Below, piece by piece: positions 41,248-50,849 of a stretch of 64,000 bases of DNA; positions within the stretch are counted from its first letter, which is position 1; every line of letters starts with the position of its first letter. The notes below the pieces were generated by a model. The model did no database searches, had not been told where the DNA came from, and worked only from the letters and a program-made list of their open reading frames with translations. The stretch is from Streptomyces violens. Its GTDB lineage: Bacteria; Actinomycetota; Actinomycetes; Streptomycetales; Streptomycetaceae. Both the position numbers and the translations under genes were made by a program. The stretch is from assembly GCF_000717745.1 (NCBI RefSeq), contig NZ_JOBH01000002.1, positions 1 through 64,000 of the forward strand, read 5' to 3'.

Positions 41248-41277
41248 CCTCTTGTCCTATCGTTCAACAATCCTCTA
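41248..41277 (+). promoter_or_regulatory. GntR operator inside the pxpA promoter
   Basis: The element reads ATCGTTCAACAAT at its centre and forms the 17-base spacer between TTGTCC (41253-41258) and CTAGCT (41275-41280). It is the inverted counterpart (24/30) of the DUF969 element. The transcript would start about 115 bp before pxpA. Confidence 0.7.
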
Positions 41278-41400
41278 GCTTGATGCGGTAACCGGCCGGC
41301 CCGAGCGCCCCAGGAGGACAGCCGCTACGGAAACGGGCCGGCCGGCTCTGCCTTTCCCTGCCCCTGTCCGGCTCCGCCGGCACTGTTGGAACGGACGCCC

Positions 41401-42165
41401 ATGACGGACCCGGTGATCGATCTCAACGCCGACCTCGGCGAAGGGTTCGGACGGTGGCAGCTCACCGACGACGACAGCCTGCTCTCCGTCGTCACCAGCG
41501 CCAACGTCGCCTGCGGCTTCCACGCGGGCGACCCGTCGACGATGCGCAGGGTCTGCGAGACGGCCGCCGAGCGGGGCGTCCGCATCGGTGCCCAGGTGTC
41601 CTACCGCGACCTCGCGGGCTTCGGGCGCCGCGCCATGGACGTCCCCCCGGACGAGCTCGCCGATGAGATCGCGTACCAGATCGGCGCGCTGGAGGTCTTC
41701 GCGCGCGCCGCCGGTTCCCGCGTCGCCTATGTGAAGCCGCACGGCGCGCTGTACAACCGTGCCGTCCACGACACCGAGCAGGCCGGTGCGATCGTGGCCG
41801 GCATCCGGCGCGCGGCCGGTCCGCTGCCCGTACTCGGGCTCCCCGGCTCGCAGTTGCACGCGGCGGCGCGCGCCGCCGGGCTGCCCGCCGTCACCGAGGC
41901 GTTCGCCGACCGCGCCTACACGGCCGCCGGCACCCTGATCCCGCGCCGGGAGCCCGGCGCGGTCGTCCACGACCCGGACGCCGTCGTCAAGCGCTCTCTC
42001 GGCCTCGCCCGCGACCACGCCGTCACCTCCCTCGACGGCGAACGCGTGGAGGTCGACGTGCAGTCGCTGTGCCTGCACGGTGACACCCCGGGCGCCGCGG
42101 CCCTGGCACGGCGCGTACGCGACGAACTGACGGCGGCCGGCGTCCGCGTGGCTGCGTTCGCATGA
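41401..42165 (+). CDS. pxpA: 5-oxoprolinase subunit A (LamB/YcsF family)
   Basis: PxpA with PxpB and PxpC hydrolyses 5-oxoproline to glutamate using ATP. The 254-residue protein shows IDLNADLGEGFGRWQLTDD, SANVACGFHAGDPSTMRR, GAQVSYRDLAGFGRR, YVKPHGALYNRAVHD and the C-terminal VDVQSLCLHGDTPGA, all hallmarks of LamB/YcsF. Its stop overlaps the pxpB start (ATGA). It heads an operon running divergently from the GntR regulator. Confidence 0.95.
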   Translation: MTDPVIDLNADLGEGFGRWQLTDDDSLLSVVTSANVACGFHAGDPSTMRRVCETAAERGVRIGAQVSYRDLAGFGRRAMDVPPDELADEIAYQIGALEVFARAAGSRVAYVKPHGALYNRAVHDTEQAGAIVAGIRRAAGPLPVLGLPGSQLHAAARAAGLPAVTEAFADRAYTAAGTLIPRREPGAVVHDPDAVVKRSLGLARDHAVTSLDGERVEVDVQSLCLHGDTPGAAALARRVRDELTAAGVRVAAFA

Positions 42166-42863
42166 CCGCACCCACGACCGCCGGCACTCGTACGCAGCCC
42201 GCCGAGTCCCCCTGCCTCCGTATGCGCACCCTGCCCGTGGGCGACCACGGCCTGCTCGTCGAACTGGACAGCGGCGAGGCCGTCGAAGCGCTCCACGCGG
42301 AGCTGCTGCGCCGCGCCGCGGCCGGCCGGCTGCCCGCCACCCGCGAGATCGTTCCCGCCGCGCGCACCGTACTGATCGACGGGCTCGCCGAACCGGAGCG
42401 GTTCGCGGCCGAGCTGACCGGCTGGGACATCCCCCCGGCCGCCCGCTCCGGGGCACGGACCCTCGAAGTGCCCGTCCGCTACGACGGTCCCGACCTCGCC
42501 GACGTCGCCGAGCTGTGGGGCGTCACCCCGGAGGAGGTCGTACGGATCCACTCCGGTACCGAATTCCGCGTCGCCTTCTGCGGTTTCGCGCCCGGCTTCG
42601 GCTACCTCACGGGCCTGCCCGAGCGCTACCACGTGCCGCGCCGCGCCACCCCGAGGACCCGCCTCCCGGTCGGCTCCGTGGCGCTCGCGGGCCCGTACAC
42701 GGGGGTGTACCCGCGCTCCTCCCCCGGTGGCTGGCAGCTGCTGGGCACCGCGGACGCCGTGCTGTGGGACGCCTCCCGGGAGCCGGCGGCGCTGTTCACA
42801 CCGGGCACCCTCGTCCGCTTCGTCCCGCAACCGTTCGACCCGCACCCGGAGGCGACCCAGTGA
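42162..42863 (+). CDS. pxpB: 5-oxoprolinase subunit B (KipI family)
   Basis: A 233-residue KipI/cyclophilin-like subunit. Conserved blocks include LPVGDHGLLVELDSGEAVEALHA, VRYDGPDLADVAELWG, IHSGTEFRVAFCGFAPGFGYLTGLP and the catalytic-domain motif VPRRATPRTRLPVGSVALAG. It has four-base overlaps with pxpA upstream and pxpC downstream, so the three subunits are translationally coupled. Confidence 0.95.
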   Translation: MTAPTTAGTRTQPAESPCLRMRTLPVGDHGLLVELDSGEAVEALHAELLRRAAAGRLPATREIVPAARTVLIDGLAEPERFAAELTGWDIPPAARSGARTLEVPVRYDGPDLADVAELWGVTPEEVVRIHSGTEFRVAFCGFAPGFGYLTGLPERYHVPRRATPRTRLPVGSVALAGPYTGVYPRSSPGGWQLLGTADAVLWDASREPAALFTPGTLVRFVPQPFDPHPEATQ

Positions 42864-43732
42864 CCGACCGCGCATTCGCCGTCGTACGCGCCGGAGCACT
42901 GACCACCGTCCAGGACCTCGGCCGCGCCGGCCACGCCCACCTGGGCGTCCCGCGCTCCGGCGCGCTCGACGCGGACGCCCACCGCCTCGCCAACCGCCTC
43001 GTCGGCAACGGCCCCGAGGCGGCCACCCTGGAGACCACCGTCACCGGGTGCGCGATACGTATGCGCAGCGCCGTCACCGTGGCCGTCACGGGCGCGCCCT
43101 GCCCGGTGACCGTCGACGGCCGCCCCGCCGCCTGGGGCGCCCCGGTACACGTACCGGCCGATGCCCTCCTGGAGGTGGGCACCGCCACCTACGGGCTGCG
43201 CAGTTACCTGGCCTTCGCGGGCGGCATCGAGGCCGAGCCGGTGCTCGGCAGCCGCGCCACCGACCTCCTCTCGGGGCTCGGCCCCGCCCCGCTCACCGAC
43301 GGCGCCGTGCTGCCGCTCGGCACACCGGGCGCGCCGGTGCCCGCGGCCGACGCGGTCCCGCACGCCGGCCCGGCACGCGAACTGGTCCTGCCCGTCCGCC
43401 TCGGGCCGCGCGACGACTGGTTCACGGAGGCGGGGCTGCGTACCCTCCTCACCGGCGTCTGGCGGGTGTCGTCCGCGAGCAACCGCATCGGGCTGCGTAC
43501 CGAGGGCCCGTCCCTGGAGCGCGCCCGGGACGGCGAACTCCCCAGCGAGGGCATGCCCCTGGGCGCCGTCCAGGTCCCCCCGAACGGCCTCCCGGTCCTC
43601 TTCCTCGCCGACCACCCCACGACAGGCGGCTACCCGGTCATCGGCGTCGTACGGGAGTCCGCACTCCCCGCCGCCGCCCAGGCCGCACCGGGCACCCCGG
43701 TGCGCTTCGTACGGGCACACAGCGGCGCCTGA
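42860..43732 (+). CDS. pxpC: 5-oxoprolinase subunit C (KipA family, biotin-dependent carboxyltransferase-like)
   Basis: A 290-residue KipA-type subunit from GTG 42860, which overlaps the pxpB stop. It shows the N-terminal VRAGALTTVQDLGRAGHAHLGVPRSGALD and SYLAFAGGIEAEPVLGSRATDLL. The C-terminal blocks are SNRIGLRTEGPSLE, LPSEGMPLGAVQVPPNG and PVLFLADHPTTGGYPVIGV. It completes pxpABC. GAGGGCCGGCA at the stop (43731) recurs at 43764. Confidence 0.95.
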   Translation: MTDRAFAVVRAGALTTVQDLGRAGHAHLGVPRSGALDADAHRLANRLVGNGPEAATLETTVTGCAIRMRSAVTVAVTGAPCPVTVDGRPAAWGAPVHVPADALLEVGTATYGLRSYLAFAGGIEAEPVLGSRATDLLSGLGPAPLTDGAVLPLGTPGAPVPAADAVPHAGPARELVLPVRLGPRDDWFTEAGLRTLLTGVWRVSSASNRIGLRTEGPSLERARDGELPSEGMPLGAVQVPPNGLPVLFLADHPTTGGYPVIGVVRESALPAAAQAAPGTPVRFVRAHSGA

Positions 43733-43810
43733 GGGCCGGCAGCGACCGCGTTCCGAGCAGTACGAGGGCCGGCATCCCGGTGCCCACGAAGGCCGCCGGG
43801 AAGAACAAGG

Positions 43811-45181
43811 TCAGCGTCCCGAGATGCGGTCGGCGATCTTCGCGATCGGTGCGGTGGTGGTGCGGCGCGTGGCCTCGCTGCGGTCCGCGGCACGGTAGGC
43901 GGCGTACATGCCGTGTACGCCGAGCCAGCGGGCGGGCTCCGGCTCCCAGGCGCGTGTCCGGTGGCCTGTCCACGGCAGCCGGGTCAGGTCGGTGTCCTGT
44001 TCCAGTACGAGGTCCCGCAGGGTGCGGGCGGCCAGGTTGGTCGCCGCGACGCCGTGGCCGACGTAGCCACCGGCCCAGCCCAGCCCCGTGCGGCGGTCGA
44101 AGGAGACCGAGGCGCACCAGTCGCGCGGCACAGCCAGTACTCCCGACCAGGCATGGTCGATCCGCGCGCCGGCAGTCGCGGGCAGCAGCCGGGCCAGGGT
44201 GTCGCGCAGCGCCCGTACCGTCTTCGGGCTGGTCCGGCCGTCCCGGTCCACGCGGGACCCGAAGCGGTACGGGACGCCGCGCCCGCCGATCGCGATGCGG
44301 CCGTCGGCGGTGCGCTGTGCATACGTGTAGGCGTGCGTGAGGTCGCTGAGCAGTTCGTGCCCGTCCCAGCCGATGGTCTTCCACGCCTCTTCGGGCAGCG
44401 GTTCGGTGACCACCATGGAGGAGTTCATCGGCAGCCAGGTGCGGCGCTCTCCGTGCAGGTCGCTGGTGAACCCCTCGGTGGCCCGGAGGACGCGGCGGGC
44501 CCGCACCGTCCCGAAGGGCGTCTCGGCGCGCCCCGGTGCGATGCGGGTGACGGGCGTGGACTCGTGGATCGTCACCCCGAGAGCCGCGACCGCCTGGGCG
44601 AGGCCCTGCACGAGCTTGGCCGGGTGGACACGGGCGCAGTGCGGGTTGTGCACGCCGCCCAGTGCGCCGGCCACATCGATACGGTCGCGCACCTCGCGCC
44701 CCGAGAGAAGGACTTCGTCCGCGTTGCCCCAGTGCACGGACTTCTCGTGTGCGGCGCGCAGGCGCGGCAGCTGGGCGGGCCGGTGGGCCACGGTCAGGTA
44801 GCCGCTCTTGACGATGTCGGCGTCGATGCCCTCGGCCCCGGCCACCGCGATGACCTCGTCCACCGTGGCGTTCATGGCCCGCTGCAGCTCCCGTACGGAC
44901 TGTGGCCCGCGCTCCCGTGCGTACACCGCGGGGGAACCGGCGATCTTGCCGCTGAGCCAGCCGGCGTTGCGCCCCGAGGCCCCGAAGCCGGCGAACTCCC
45001 GCTCGAGTACGACGATGCGGAGGCCGGGGTCGGCCTTCTTGAGGTAGTACGCGGTCCACAGTCCGGTGAAGCCGGCGCCGACGATGCACACGTCGGCGTC
45101 GACCGGGCCGTCCAGGGGGTCGCGCCGGCTGGGGATGCCGGTCTGGCGGTACCAGAAGGAGATGTTGCCGTTCAACGTCAT
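43811..45181 (-). CDS. FAD-dependent amine oxidase, PuuB-like (gamma-glutamylputrescine oxidase family)
   Basis: A 456-residue DAO-type flavoenzyme. The FAD-binding loop is VCIVGAGFTGLWTAYYL and ERE with FGASGRNAGWLSG follows, as in PuuB/OrdL proteins. The C-terminal FAD site is GYVGHGVAATNLAARTLRDL. Relatives oxidise gamma-glutamylated polyamines or similar secondary amines. The gene follows the XRE-cupin regulator by 15 bp with GGAGG, so they are co-transcribed. With the pot importer elsewhere in the window it may process polyamine-derived gamma-glutamyl compounds; the substrate is inferred. Confidence 0.85.
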   Translation of the reverse strand: MTLNGNISFWYRQTGIPSRRDPLDGPVDADVCIVGAGFTGLWTAYYLKKADPGLRIVVLEREFAGFGASGRNAGWLSGKIAGSPAVYARERGPQSVRELQRAMNATVDEVIAVAGAEGIDADIVKSGYLTVAHRPAQLPRLRAAHEKSVHWGNADEVLLSGREVRDRIDVAGALGGVHNPHCARVHPAKLVQGLAQAVAALGVTIHESTPVTRIAPGRAETPFGTVRARRVLRATEGFTSDLHGERRTWLPMNSSMVVTEPLPEEAWKTIGWDGHELLSDLTHAYTYAQRTADGRIAIGGRGVPYRFGSRVDRDGRTSPKTVRALRDTLARLLPATAGARIDHAWSGVLAVPRDWCASVSFDRRTGLGWAGGYVGHGVAATNLAARTLRDLVLEQDTDLTRLPWTGHRTRAWEPEPARWLGVHGMYAAYRAADRSEATRRTTTAPIAKIADRISGR

Positions 45182-45196
45182 CGCGACCTCCGTCGC

Positions 45197-45781
45197 TCAG
45201 TAGCTGGGCGGGCTGATCACCCACAGGACCCTGGCGCCGTCGCCGCCGGTCTCCACGAGCTTGTGGGGGACGGCACTGCTGTGCCGGATGCTGTCGCCGG
45301 GCCCGAGGGCGAAGCGCTCGCCTTCCAGGTGGAGTTCGACCTCGCCCTCCAGCACGTAGAGGAACTCCTCGGAGTCGCCGTGCGTGTAGGGCCGGTCGCC
45401 GGTCGACCCGCCGGGCTCGAACTCGCCGAGGAACGCCTCCAGGTGGTGCTGCGGGCCCGGGGTGAGCCGGAACTTGCGCCCCAGCACCCCGAAGGTCAGG
45501 CTCGGCGCCGCGGCCGCCTTCAGGACGCGCGGCCCGGTCGTGTAGTCAGCGGCGAAGAGGTCGCCCATCTTCAGGCCGAGCGCGGCGGCGATCTGCTGGA
45601 GCGTGGCGATGCTCGGGTTGGCGATGCCGCGTTCGACCTGGCTGAGGTACCCCTCGCTGATCCCGGCGGCGTCGGCGACGGTCCGCAGGGTGCGCCGCCG
45701 GGCGCGCCTCAGGGCGCGCAGCCGGTGGCCCACGGGAACCTCGTCGGGCTCGTACCGCTCGTCGGCGGTCTCGTGTGCCAT
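45197..45781 (-). CDS. XRE-family regulator with C-terminal cupin (PuuR-like)
   Basis: A 194-residue protein with an N-terminal helix-turn-helix (GHRLRALRRARRRTLRTVADAAGISEGYLSQVERGIANPS, ~18-70). A cupin follows (~105-190: HHLEAFLGEFEPGG, THGDSEEFLYVLEGEVELHLEGE, GDSIRHSSAVPHKL). Such proteins, including PuuR, sense small metabolites and repress adjacent catabolic genes. ATG 45781 was chosen over GTG 45829. The PuuB-like oxidase follows in the same operon. A 32-bp dyad upstream (45826-45857) is the probable autoregulatory site. Confidence 0.9.
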   Translation of the reverse strand: MAHETADERYEPDEVPVGHRLRALRRARRRTLRTVADAAGISEGYLSQVERGIANPSIATLQQIAAALGLKMGDLFAADYTTGPRVLKAAAAPSLTFGVLGRKFRLTPGPQHHLEAFLGEFEPGGSTGDRPYTHGDSEEFLYVLEGEVELHLEGERFALGPGDSIRHSSAVPHKLVETGGDGARVLWVISPPSY

Positions 45782-45825
45782 GCCCGGGAACCTAAGACCC
45801 ACCGGCCCCCGGGACAAGACTTCTT

Positions 45826-45857
45826 GCACAGCTACTCAGAAAACTTAACTGCTGTGC
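45826..45857. promoter_or_regulatory. Dyad operator candidate upstream of the XRE-cupin gene
   Basis: GCACAGC (45826-45832) and GCTGTGC (45851-45857) flank an unusually A/T-rich 18-bp centre including AAAACTTAACT. This is one of the few A/T-rich spots in the window and lies 45 bp upstream of the regulator start. Confidence 0.55.
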
Positions 45858-45902
45858 GGCGCGGGCTTTTCGCGGACTACGGACTGTTCGGAGACTGCGG
45901 AC

Positions 45903-48900
45903 TTACGGGCGCCCCGGGGGCCCGTAGCCGCCCCCTCCCGGCGTGCGGAGCACCAGCACGTCGCCCGCGCCCACCTCGGCCACGTCACAGCCCTCCAGCC
46001 GCTCCGTGCCGCCCTCCGCGCGCTCCACGCGGTTCTCGCCCGGTGCGCCCGGTCCGCCGCCCGCCATGCCGTACGGCGGCACCCTGCGGTGCCCGGTCAG
46101 CAGCGCCACCGTCATCGGCTCCAGGAAGCGGATGCGGCGGGTGACGCCGCAGCCGCCGTGCCACCGCCCGCGGCCGCCGCTGCCCTCCCGTACGGAGAAA
46201 TCCTCCACCCGTACCGGATAGCGCCACTCCAGCACTTCGGGGTCGGTGAGGCGGGAGTTGGTCATATGGGTCTGCACGGCGTCGGCGCCATGGAAGCCGT
46301 CACCCGCGCCGGAACCGCTGGCAACCGTCTCGTAGTACTGCACGCGGTCGTTTCCGAAGGTGATGTTGTTCATCGTGCCCGCGCCCTCGGCCTGGACGCC
46401 CAGCGCCCCGTAGAGCGCGCCGGTGACCGCCTGGGAGGTCTCCACGTTCCCGGCGACGGTGGCGGCCGGGAAGACCGGCGCGAGCATCGAACCCTCCGGG
46501 ATGCGTACTTCAATGGGCTTCAGACAGCCGCTGTTGAGCGGGATGCCCTCGGCCACCAGGGTGCGGAAGACGTACAGGACGGCGGCCATCACCACGGAGC
46601 TGGGCGCGTTGGCGTTACCGGGCTGCTGGGGCGAGGTACCGGCGAAGTCGAGCACCGCGCTGCGCGCCTCCCGGTCCACGGTCAGCGCGACCCGGATCTC
46701 CGCGCCGCTGTCGGTCTCGTACCGGAAGGAGCCGTCGGCGAGCCCGGTGATGATCCGGCGCACCGACTCCTCGGCGTTGTCCTGCACGTGGCCCATGTAG
46801 GCACGCACCACGTCGAGACCGAACTGCCCGATCATCTTGTGCAGTTCCCTGATGCCCTTCTCGTTGGCGGCGATCTGCGCCCGGAGGTCGGCGATGTTGG
46901 CGTCCGGGGAGCGCGAGGGGTACGGCCCCTCGGTGAGCAGCCGCCGCGTCTCCTCCTCGCGCAGCCTGCCGTCCCGCACGAGGAGCCAGTTGTCGAAGAG
47001 GACGCCCTCCTCCTGGATCGTGCGGCTGAAGGCGGGCATGGAGCCCGGCGTGATGCCGCCGATCTCGGCGTGGTGACCGCGGGAGGCCACCAGGAAGAGC
47101 AACTCTTCGTCCCGCTCGTCGAACACGGGGGTGACGACCGTGACATCGGGGAGGTGCGTTCCTCCGTGGTACGGATCGTTGATCGCGTACACGTCGCCGG
47201 GGCGCATGTCGTCCCGGCGGCGGTGCAGTACCTCCTTGATGGACTCGCCCATCGAGCCCAGGTGGACGGGGATGTGCGGCGCGTTGGCGATCAGATTGCC
47301 GGCGGCGTCGAAGAGCGCGCAGGAGAAGTCGAGCCGCTCCTTGATGTTCACGGAGTGCGCGGTGTGTTCGAGGCGCACGCCCATCTGCTCGGCAATGGCC
47401 ATGAAGAGGCTGTTGAAGACCTCCAGCATGACCGGGTCGGCTGCGGTGCCGACGGCCGTGCGCTCCGGACGAGCCTCGACCCGGGTGAGCAGCAGATGTC
47501 CGTGGTCGCCGGCGGCCGCCTGCCAGCCGGGGTCGACGACGGTCGTCGCGTCGTCCTCGACGAGGATCGCGGGCCCGGTCACGGCGTCCCCGGGCCGCAG
47601 GTCCTCCCGGCGGTACAGCCGGGTCTCCTGGCGCCGTCCCTCGACGAACATCCGCACCGTGTCCAGCGGCCGCAGCTCGCCCTCTCGATCCGCGGCGAGG
47701 CTGCGGTGTCCCGAGGTGCCACCGGCCGCGCCGACGGCCTCCACAGAGGCCGCCTCGGCGATCAGCGGCTTGTCCATCGTGAAGGCGTACCGGGCGCGGT
47801 GGACGCGCGCGAACTCGGTCGCCATGTCGTCGGCGTCGGCCAGCGGCACGGGGATGCCCGCGTCGGTGCCCGCGTACCGGAGGACGACGCGGGCCCGGGT
47901 GGTGATGCTCTCCTCGGGCACGCCGTCGGCGCGGAGCTCCTCACGGGTACGCGCCGCGAGGTCGTCACAGGTCGCGCGGACGCGGTCCATGGTGCCGGCC
48001 GTCAGCTCGGTCTCGATGGACTGCTCGCGCATCGCGGTGGCGTCGGCGACGCCGATCCCGTACGCGGAGAGCACGCCGGCCAGCGGCGGGACGATCACGG
48101 TGCCGACGCCGAGCGCGTCGGCGACCGCGCAGGCGTGCTGGCCGCCCGCGCCGCCGAAGCTGGTGAGCGCGTACCGAGTGACGTCGTGGCCGCGCTGCAC
48201 GGAGATCTTCTTGACCGCGTTGGCCATGTTCAGCACGGCGATGTCCAGGAAGCCCGCGGCGACCTCCTCCGGGCCGCGCCGGTCGCCCACCGCCCGCCCC
48301 GCCTCCCGCGCGAGCGCTTCGAAGCGCTCGCGCACCACGTCCGCGTCCAGCGGCTGGTCGCCGTGCGGCCCGAACACCGCGGGGAAGTGCGCGGGCTGGA
48401 TGCGGCCGAGCATGACGTTGGCGTCGGTGACGGTGAGCGGGCCACCGCGGCGGTAACAGGCGGGCCCGGGGACGGCGCCCGCCGAGTCGGGCCCCACCCG
48501 GTAGCGGCGGCCGTCGAAGTGCAGGACGGAGCCGCCGCCGGCCGCGACCGTGTGGATGTTCATCATGGGTGCGCGCATCCGGACGCCCGCGACCTCGCTG
48601 CCGAAGACGCGCTCGAACTCGCCTGCGTAGTGCGACACATCGGTGGACGTGCCGCCCATGTCGAAGCCGATCACCTTGTCGTGCCCGGCCTCGGCGGCGG
48701 ACCGGACCATGCCCACGACACCACCGGCCGGCCCGGAGAGCACCGCGTCCTTCCCCCTGAAGTGCTCCGCCTGCCGCAGCCCCCCGTTGGACTGCATGAA
48801 CATCAGCCGGATACCGGGGAGTTGTGCGGCGACCTCCTCCACGTAGCGCCGCAGGATCGGCGACAGATAGGCGTCCACCACGGTCGTGTCGCCGCGCGGT

Positions 48901-49508
48901 ACGAGCTTCATCAGCGGGCTCACCTCGTGCGAGCAGCTGACCTGCGTGAACCCCGCTTCCGTGGCCAGCTCGGCGAGCTGCTTCTCATGGGCAGGGTGGC
49001 GGTAGCCGTGCAGCAGCACGATGGCGGCGCTGCGGAAGCCCGCTTCGTACGCAGCGGCCAGCGCTTCCCGGGCCGCGTCCGTATCGAGGGGCGTGACCGT
49101 CTCCCCGTGCGCGTCCACGCGCTCCGGTACCTCGATCACCCGGTCGTACAGCGCGTCCGGCAGCACGATGTGCCGGTCGAACAGCCGGGGCCGGTTCTGG
49201 TAGGCGATGCGCAGCGCGTCCCTGAAGCCGCGCGTGGTGACGAGCACGGTGGGCTCACCCTTGCGCTCCAGGAGGGCGTTGGTGGCCACGGTGGTGCCCA
49301 TCTTGACGACGGCCACCCGCTCGGCGGGCACCGGCTCCCCGGGGCCCAGCCCCAGCACCTCACGGACCCCGGCGACGGCCGCGTCGTCGTACCGCTCGGG
49401 GTGGTGCGAGAGCAGCTTCCGGGTGACCAGCGCACCGTCCGGCCGCCGCGCCACCACATCGGTGAAGGTCCCGCCCCGGTCGATCCAGAACTCCCAGCGT
49501 CCGGTCAT
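45903..49508 (-). CDS. 5-oxoprolinase, fused HyuA-HyuB type (ATP-dependent)
   Basis: A 1201-residue fusion. The N-terminal half is HyuA-like: [44 protein letters not shown] and [18 protein letters not shown]. From about residue 685 it is HyuB-like: [34 protein letters not shown] and [17 protein letters not shown], ending in a Gly-rich tail. The layout and length match eukaryotic-type 5-oxoprolinase (OPLAH, ~1,280) and not separate hydantoinase subunits, so ATP-dependent ring opening of 5-oxoproline is likely. Hydantoin or N-methylhydantoin is the alternative substrate. This duplicates the chemistry of pxpABC 2 kb away. TTGTGACAA (49516-49524) lies just upstream of the ATG. Confidence 0.88.
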   Translation of the reverse strand: MTGRWEFWIDRGGTFTDVVARRPDGALVTRKLLSHHPERYDDAAVAGVREVLGLGPGEPVPAERVAVVKMGTTVATNALLERKGEPTVLVTTRGFRDALRIAYQNRPRLFDRHIVLPDALYDRVIEVPERVDAHGETVTPLDTDAAREALAAAYEAGFRSAAIVLLHGYRHPAHEKQLAELATEAGFTQVSCSHEVSPLMKLVPRGDTTVVDAYLSPILRRYVEEVAAQLPGIRLMFMQSNGGLRQAEHFRGKDAVLSGPAGGVVGMVRSAAEAGHDKVIGFDMGGTSTDVSHYAGEFERVFGSEVAGVRMRAPMMNIHTVAAGGGSVLHFDGRRYRVGPDSAGAVPGPACYRRGGPLTVTDANVMLGRIQPAHFPAVFGPHGDQPLDADVVRERFEALAREAGRAVGDRRGPEEVAAGFLDIAVLNMANAVKKISVQRGHDVTRYALTSFGGAGGQHACAVADALGVGTVIVPPLAGVLSAYGIGVADATAMREQSIETELTAGTMDRVRATCDDLAARTREELRADGVPEESITTRARVVLRYAGTDAGIPVPLADADDMATEFARVHRARYAFTMDKPLIAEAASVEAVGAAGGTSGHRSLAADREGELRPLDTVRMFVEGRRQETRLYRREDLRPGDAVTGPAILVEDDATTVVDPGWQAAAGDHGHLLLTRVEARPERTAVGTAADPVMLEVFNSLFMAIAEQMGVRLEHTAHSVNIKERLDFSCALFDAAGNLIANAPHIPVHLGSMGESIKEVLHRRRDDMRPGDVYAINDPYHGGTHLPDVTVVTPVFDERDEELLFLVASRGHHAEIGGITPGSMPAFSRTIQEEGVLFDNWLLVRDGRLREEETRRLLTEGPYPSRSPDANIADLRAQIAANEKGIRELHKMIGQFGLDVVRAYMGHVQDNAEESVRRIITGLADGSFRYETDSGAEIRVALTVDREARSAVLDFAGTSPQQPGNANAPSSVVMAAVLYVFRTLVAEGIPLNSGCLKPIEVRIPEGSMLAPVFPAATVAGNVETSQAVTGALYGALGVQAEGAGTMNNITFGNDRVQYYETVASGSGAGDGFHGADAVQTHMTNSRLTDPEVLEWRYPVRVEDFSVREGSGGRGRWHGGCGVTRRIRFLEPMTVALLTGHRRVPPYGMAGGGPGAPGENRVERAEGGTERLEGCDVAEVGAGDVLVLRTPGGGGYGPPGRP

Positions 49509-49598
49509 GCGGCCATTGTGACAACGGACCGCCGCGCACGGCGGGACCACTCGGTGCGCGTGGCTTCCGGGAGGCCAGCCGCGCGGCAACGCCGATCG

Positions 49599-50849
49599 TC
49601 AGCCCCGGACGCCCTGCGCCTGCGGAACGGTCAGCGGGGCCGCGTCATGGGCCGTGAGGAAGGCGTTGACCGCGGTGTGCCAGCCGAAGTGCTCGGCGCG
49701 GCGGCGGGCCATGGTGCGGCGCGGCCCTTCGGGGCGGGCCAGGACGCGCCGTATGGCGGCGGCGATGCTGTCGCCGTCGTCGAGTGCGGTCTCGCCCGCG
49801 GGGCCGATCAGCCCGGCGAGGGCGGAGCCTGCGTTGGCCACGACCGGAGTACCGCAGGCCAGTGCCTCCAGGGCGGCGAGGCCGAAGGTTTCGGCGGGGC
49901 CGGGTGCCAGGAGGACGTCGGCGCTGGCCTGGAGGGCCGCGAGCGCGCCGGGGTCGGCGACGTGGCCGAAGAAGGCCACCGGCAGGCCCTCGGCGCGGGC
50001 CCGGGTCTCCAGGCGGGCGCGCAGCGGACCGTCACCGGCCACGGCCAGCGCGGCATCCGTCCCGTCGGCACGGAGCCGCGAGAGGGCCTCCAGGGCCCTT
50101 CCCGGGCGCTTCTCGACCGACAGCCGGGAGCACAGCAGCAGCACGGCGGACGCGCCGCCGCCGATCCGCCGGCGCAGCTCCTGGCTGCGGCAACCGGGGT
50201 GGGCGCGGGCCAGATCCACGCCGAGCGGCGCGGTGACGACATTGCGCGCGCCGGTCCGGGTGAACTCGGCGGCCGCCCACTCGGTCGTACAGACGACGCG
50301 GCTGTACGCGTGCGCCGTACGGGAGTTGAGCCGGTCAGCGACGGATCGTGCGGCGTGGCGGGGCACGCCCCAGGTGTGCAGCACCCCGTCGACGCTCTCG
50401 TGGGAGACCATCACCGCCGGCACCCGGGCACGCCGGGCCCACTCCCCGGTCCAGCGGAGCGTGGTGCGGTCGGAGACCTCCAGGCGGTCCGGCGCGAGGG
50501 TGTGCAGCAGGCGCTCCAGACGCGCCCGGCCGGTGAGGACCCGGTAGCCGCCGGTACCGGGCAGCGTCGGGCCCGGGAGGGTGATCACCCGTCCCTGTAC
50601 GGTCTGTTCGTCGCTCGCGGCCGGGCCCGGGACGACGAGTACCGGGTCGTGGCCGGCCGCCCGGTAGCCCTCGCCCAGTTCGCGCAGCGCTGTGCGCAGC
50701 CCGCCCGACGCCGGGGTGACGAAGTTGGCGAGGCGGACGATGCGGAGGCCCTCGCGGCCCGTGCCCCCGTGGTGCGCCGTCCCCGCGTGCCCCGTCCCCG
50801 TGTACCCCGTACCGCTGTACTCCGTACCGTTGCGCCTCGTGCTGCTCAC
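49599..50849 (-). CDS. GT4-family glycosyltransferase
   Basis: A 416-residue GT-B enzyme. After a ~30-residue N-terminal tail of T-x-x-x-G repeats, the fold starts at LRIVRLANFVTPASGGLRTAL. The nucleotide-sugar half has LLLCSRLSVEKRPGRALEAL, AGDGPLRARLE and the donor-binding PAETFGLAALEALACGTPVVA. GTG 50849 overlaps the stop of the preceding transferase gene by four bases (GTGA). The pair resembles mannosyltransferases of phosphoinositide or lipoglycan assembly in actinobacteria, but donor and acceptor are not known. Confidence 0.87.
   Translation of the reverse strand: MSSTRRNGTEYSGTGYTGTGHAGTAHHGGTGREGLRIVRLANFVTPASGGLRTALRELGEGYRAAGHDPVLVVPGPAASDEQTVQGRVITLPGPTLPGTGGYRVLTGRARLERLLHTLAPDRLEVSDRTTLRWTGEWARRARVPAVMVSHESVDGVLHTWGVPRHAARSVADRLNSRTAHAYSRVVCTTEWAAAEFTRTGARNVVTAPLGVDLARAHPGCRSQELRRRIGGGASAVLLLCSRLSVEKRPGRALEALSRLRADGTDAALAVAGDGPLRARLETRARAEGLPVAFFGHVADPGALAALQASADVLLAPGPAETFGLAALEALACGTPVVANAGSALAGLIGPAGETALDDGDSIAAAIRRVLARPEGPRRTMARRRAEHFGWHTAVNAFLTAHDAAPLTVPQAQGVRG
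50766..50840 (-). repeat. 15-bp tandem repeat (5 units) in the 5' end of a GT4 gene
   Basis: Five 15-bp units run from 50766 to 50840, for example CCCCGTGTACCCCGT and ACCGCTGTACTCCGT. They encode T-x-x-x-G pentapeptides at the N-terminus. The array begins 5 bp after the stop codon of the upstream overlapping gene. Confidence 0.85.
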
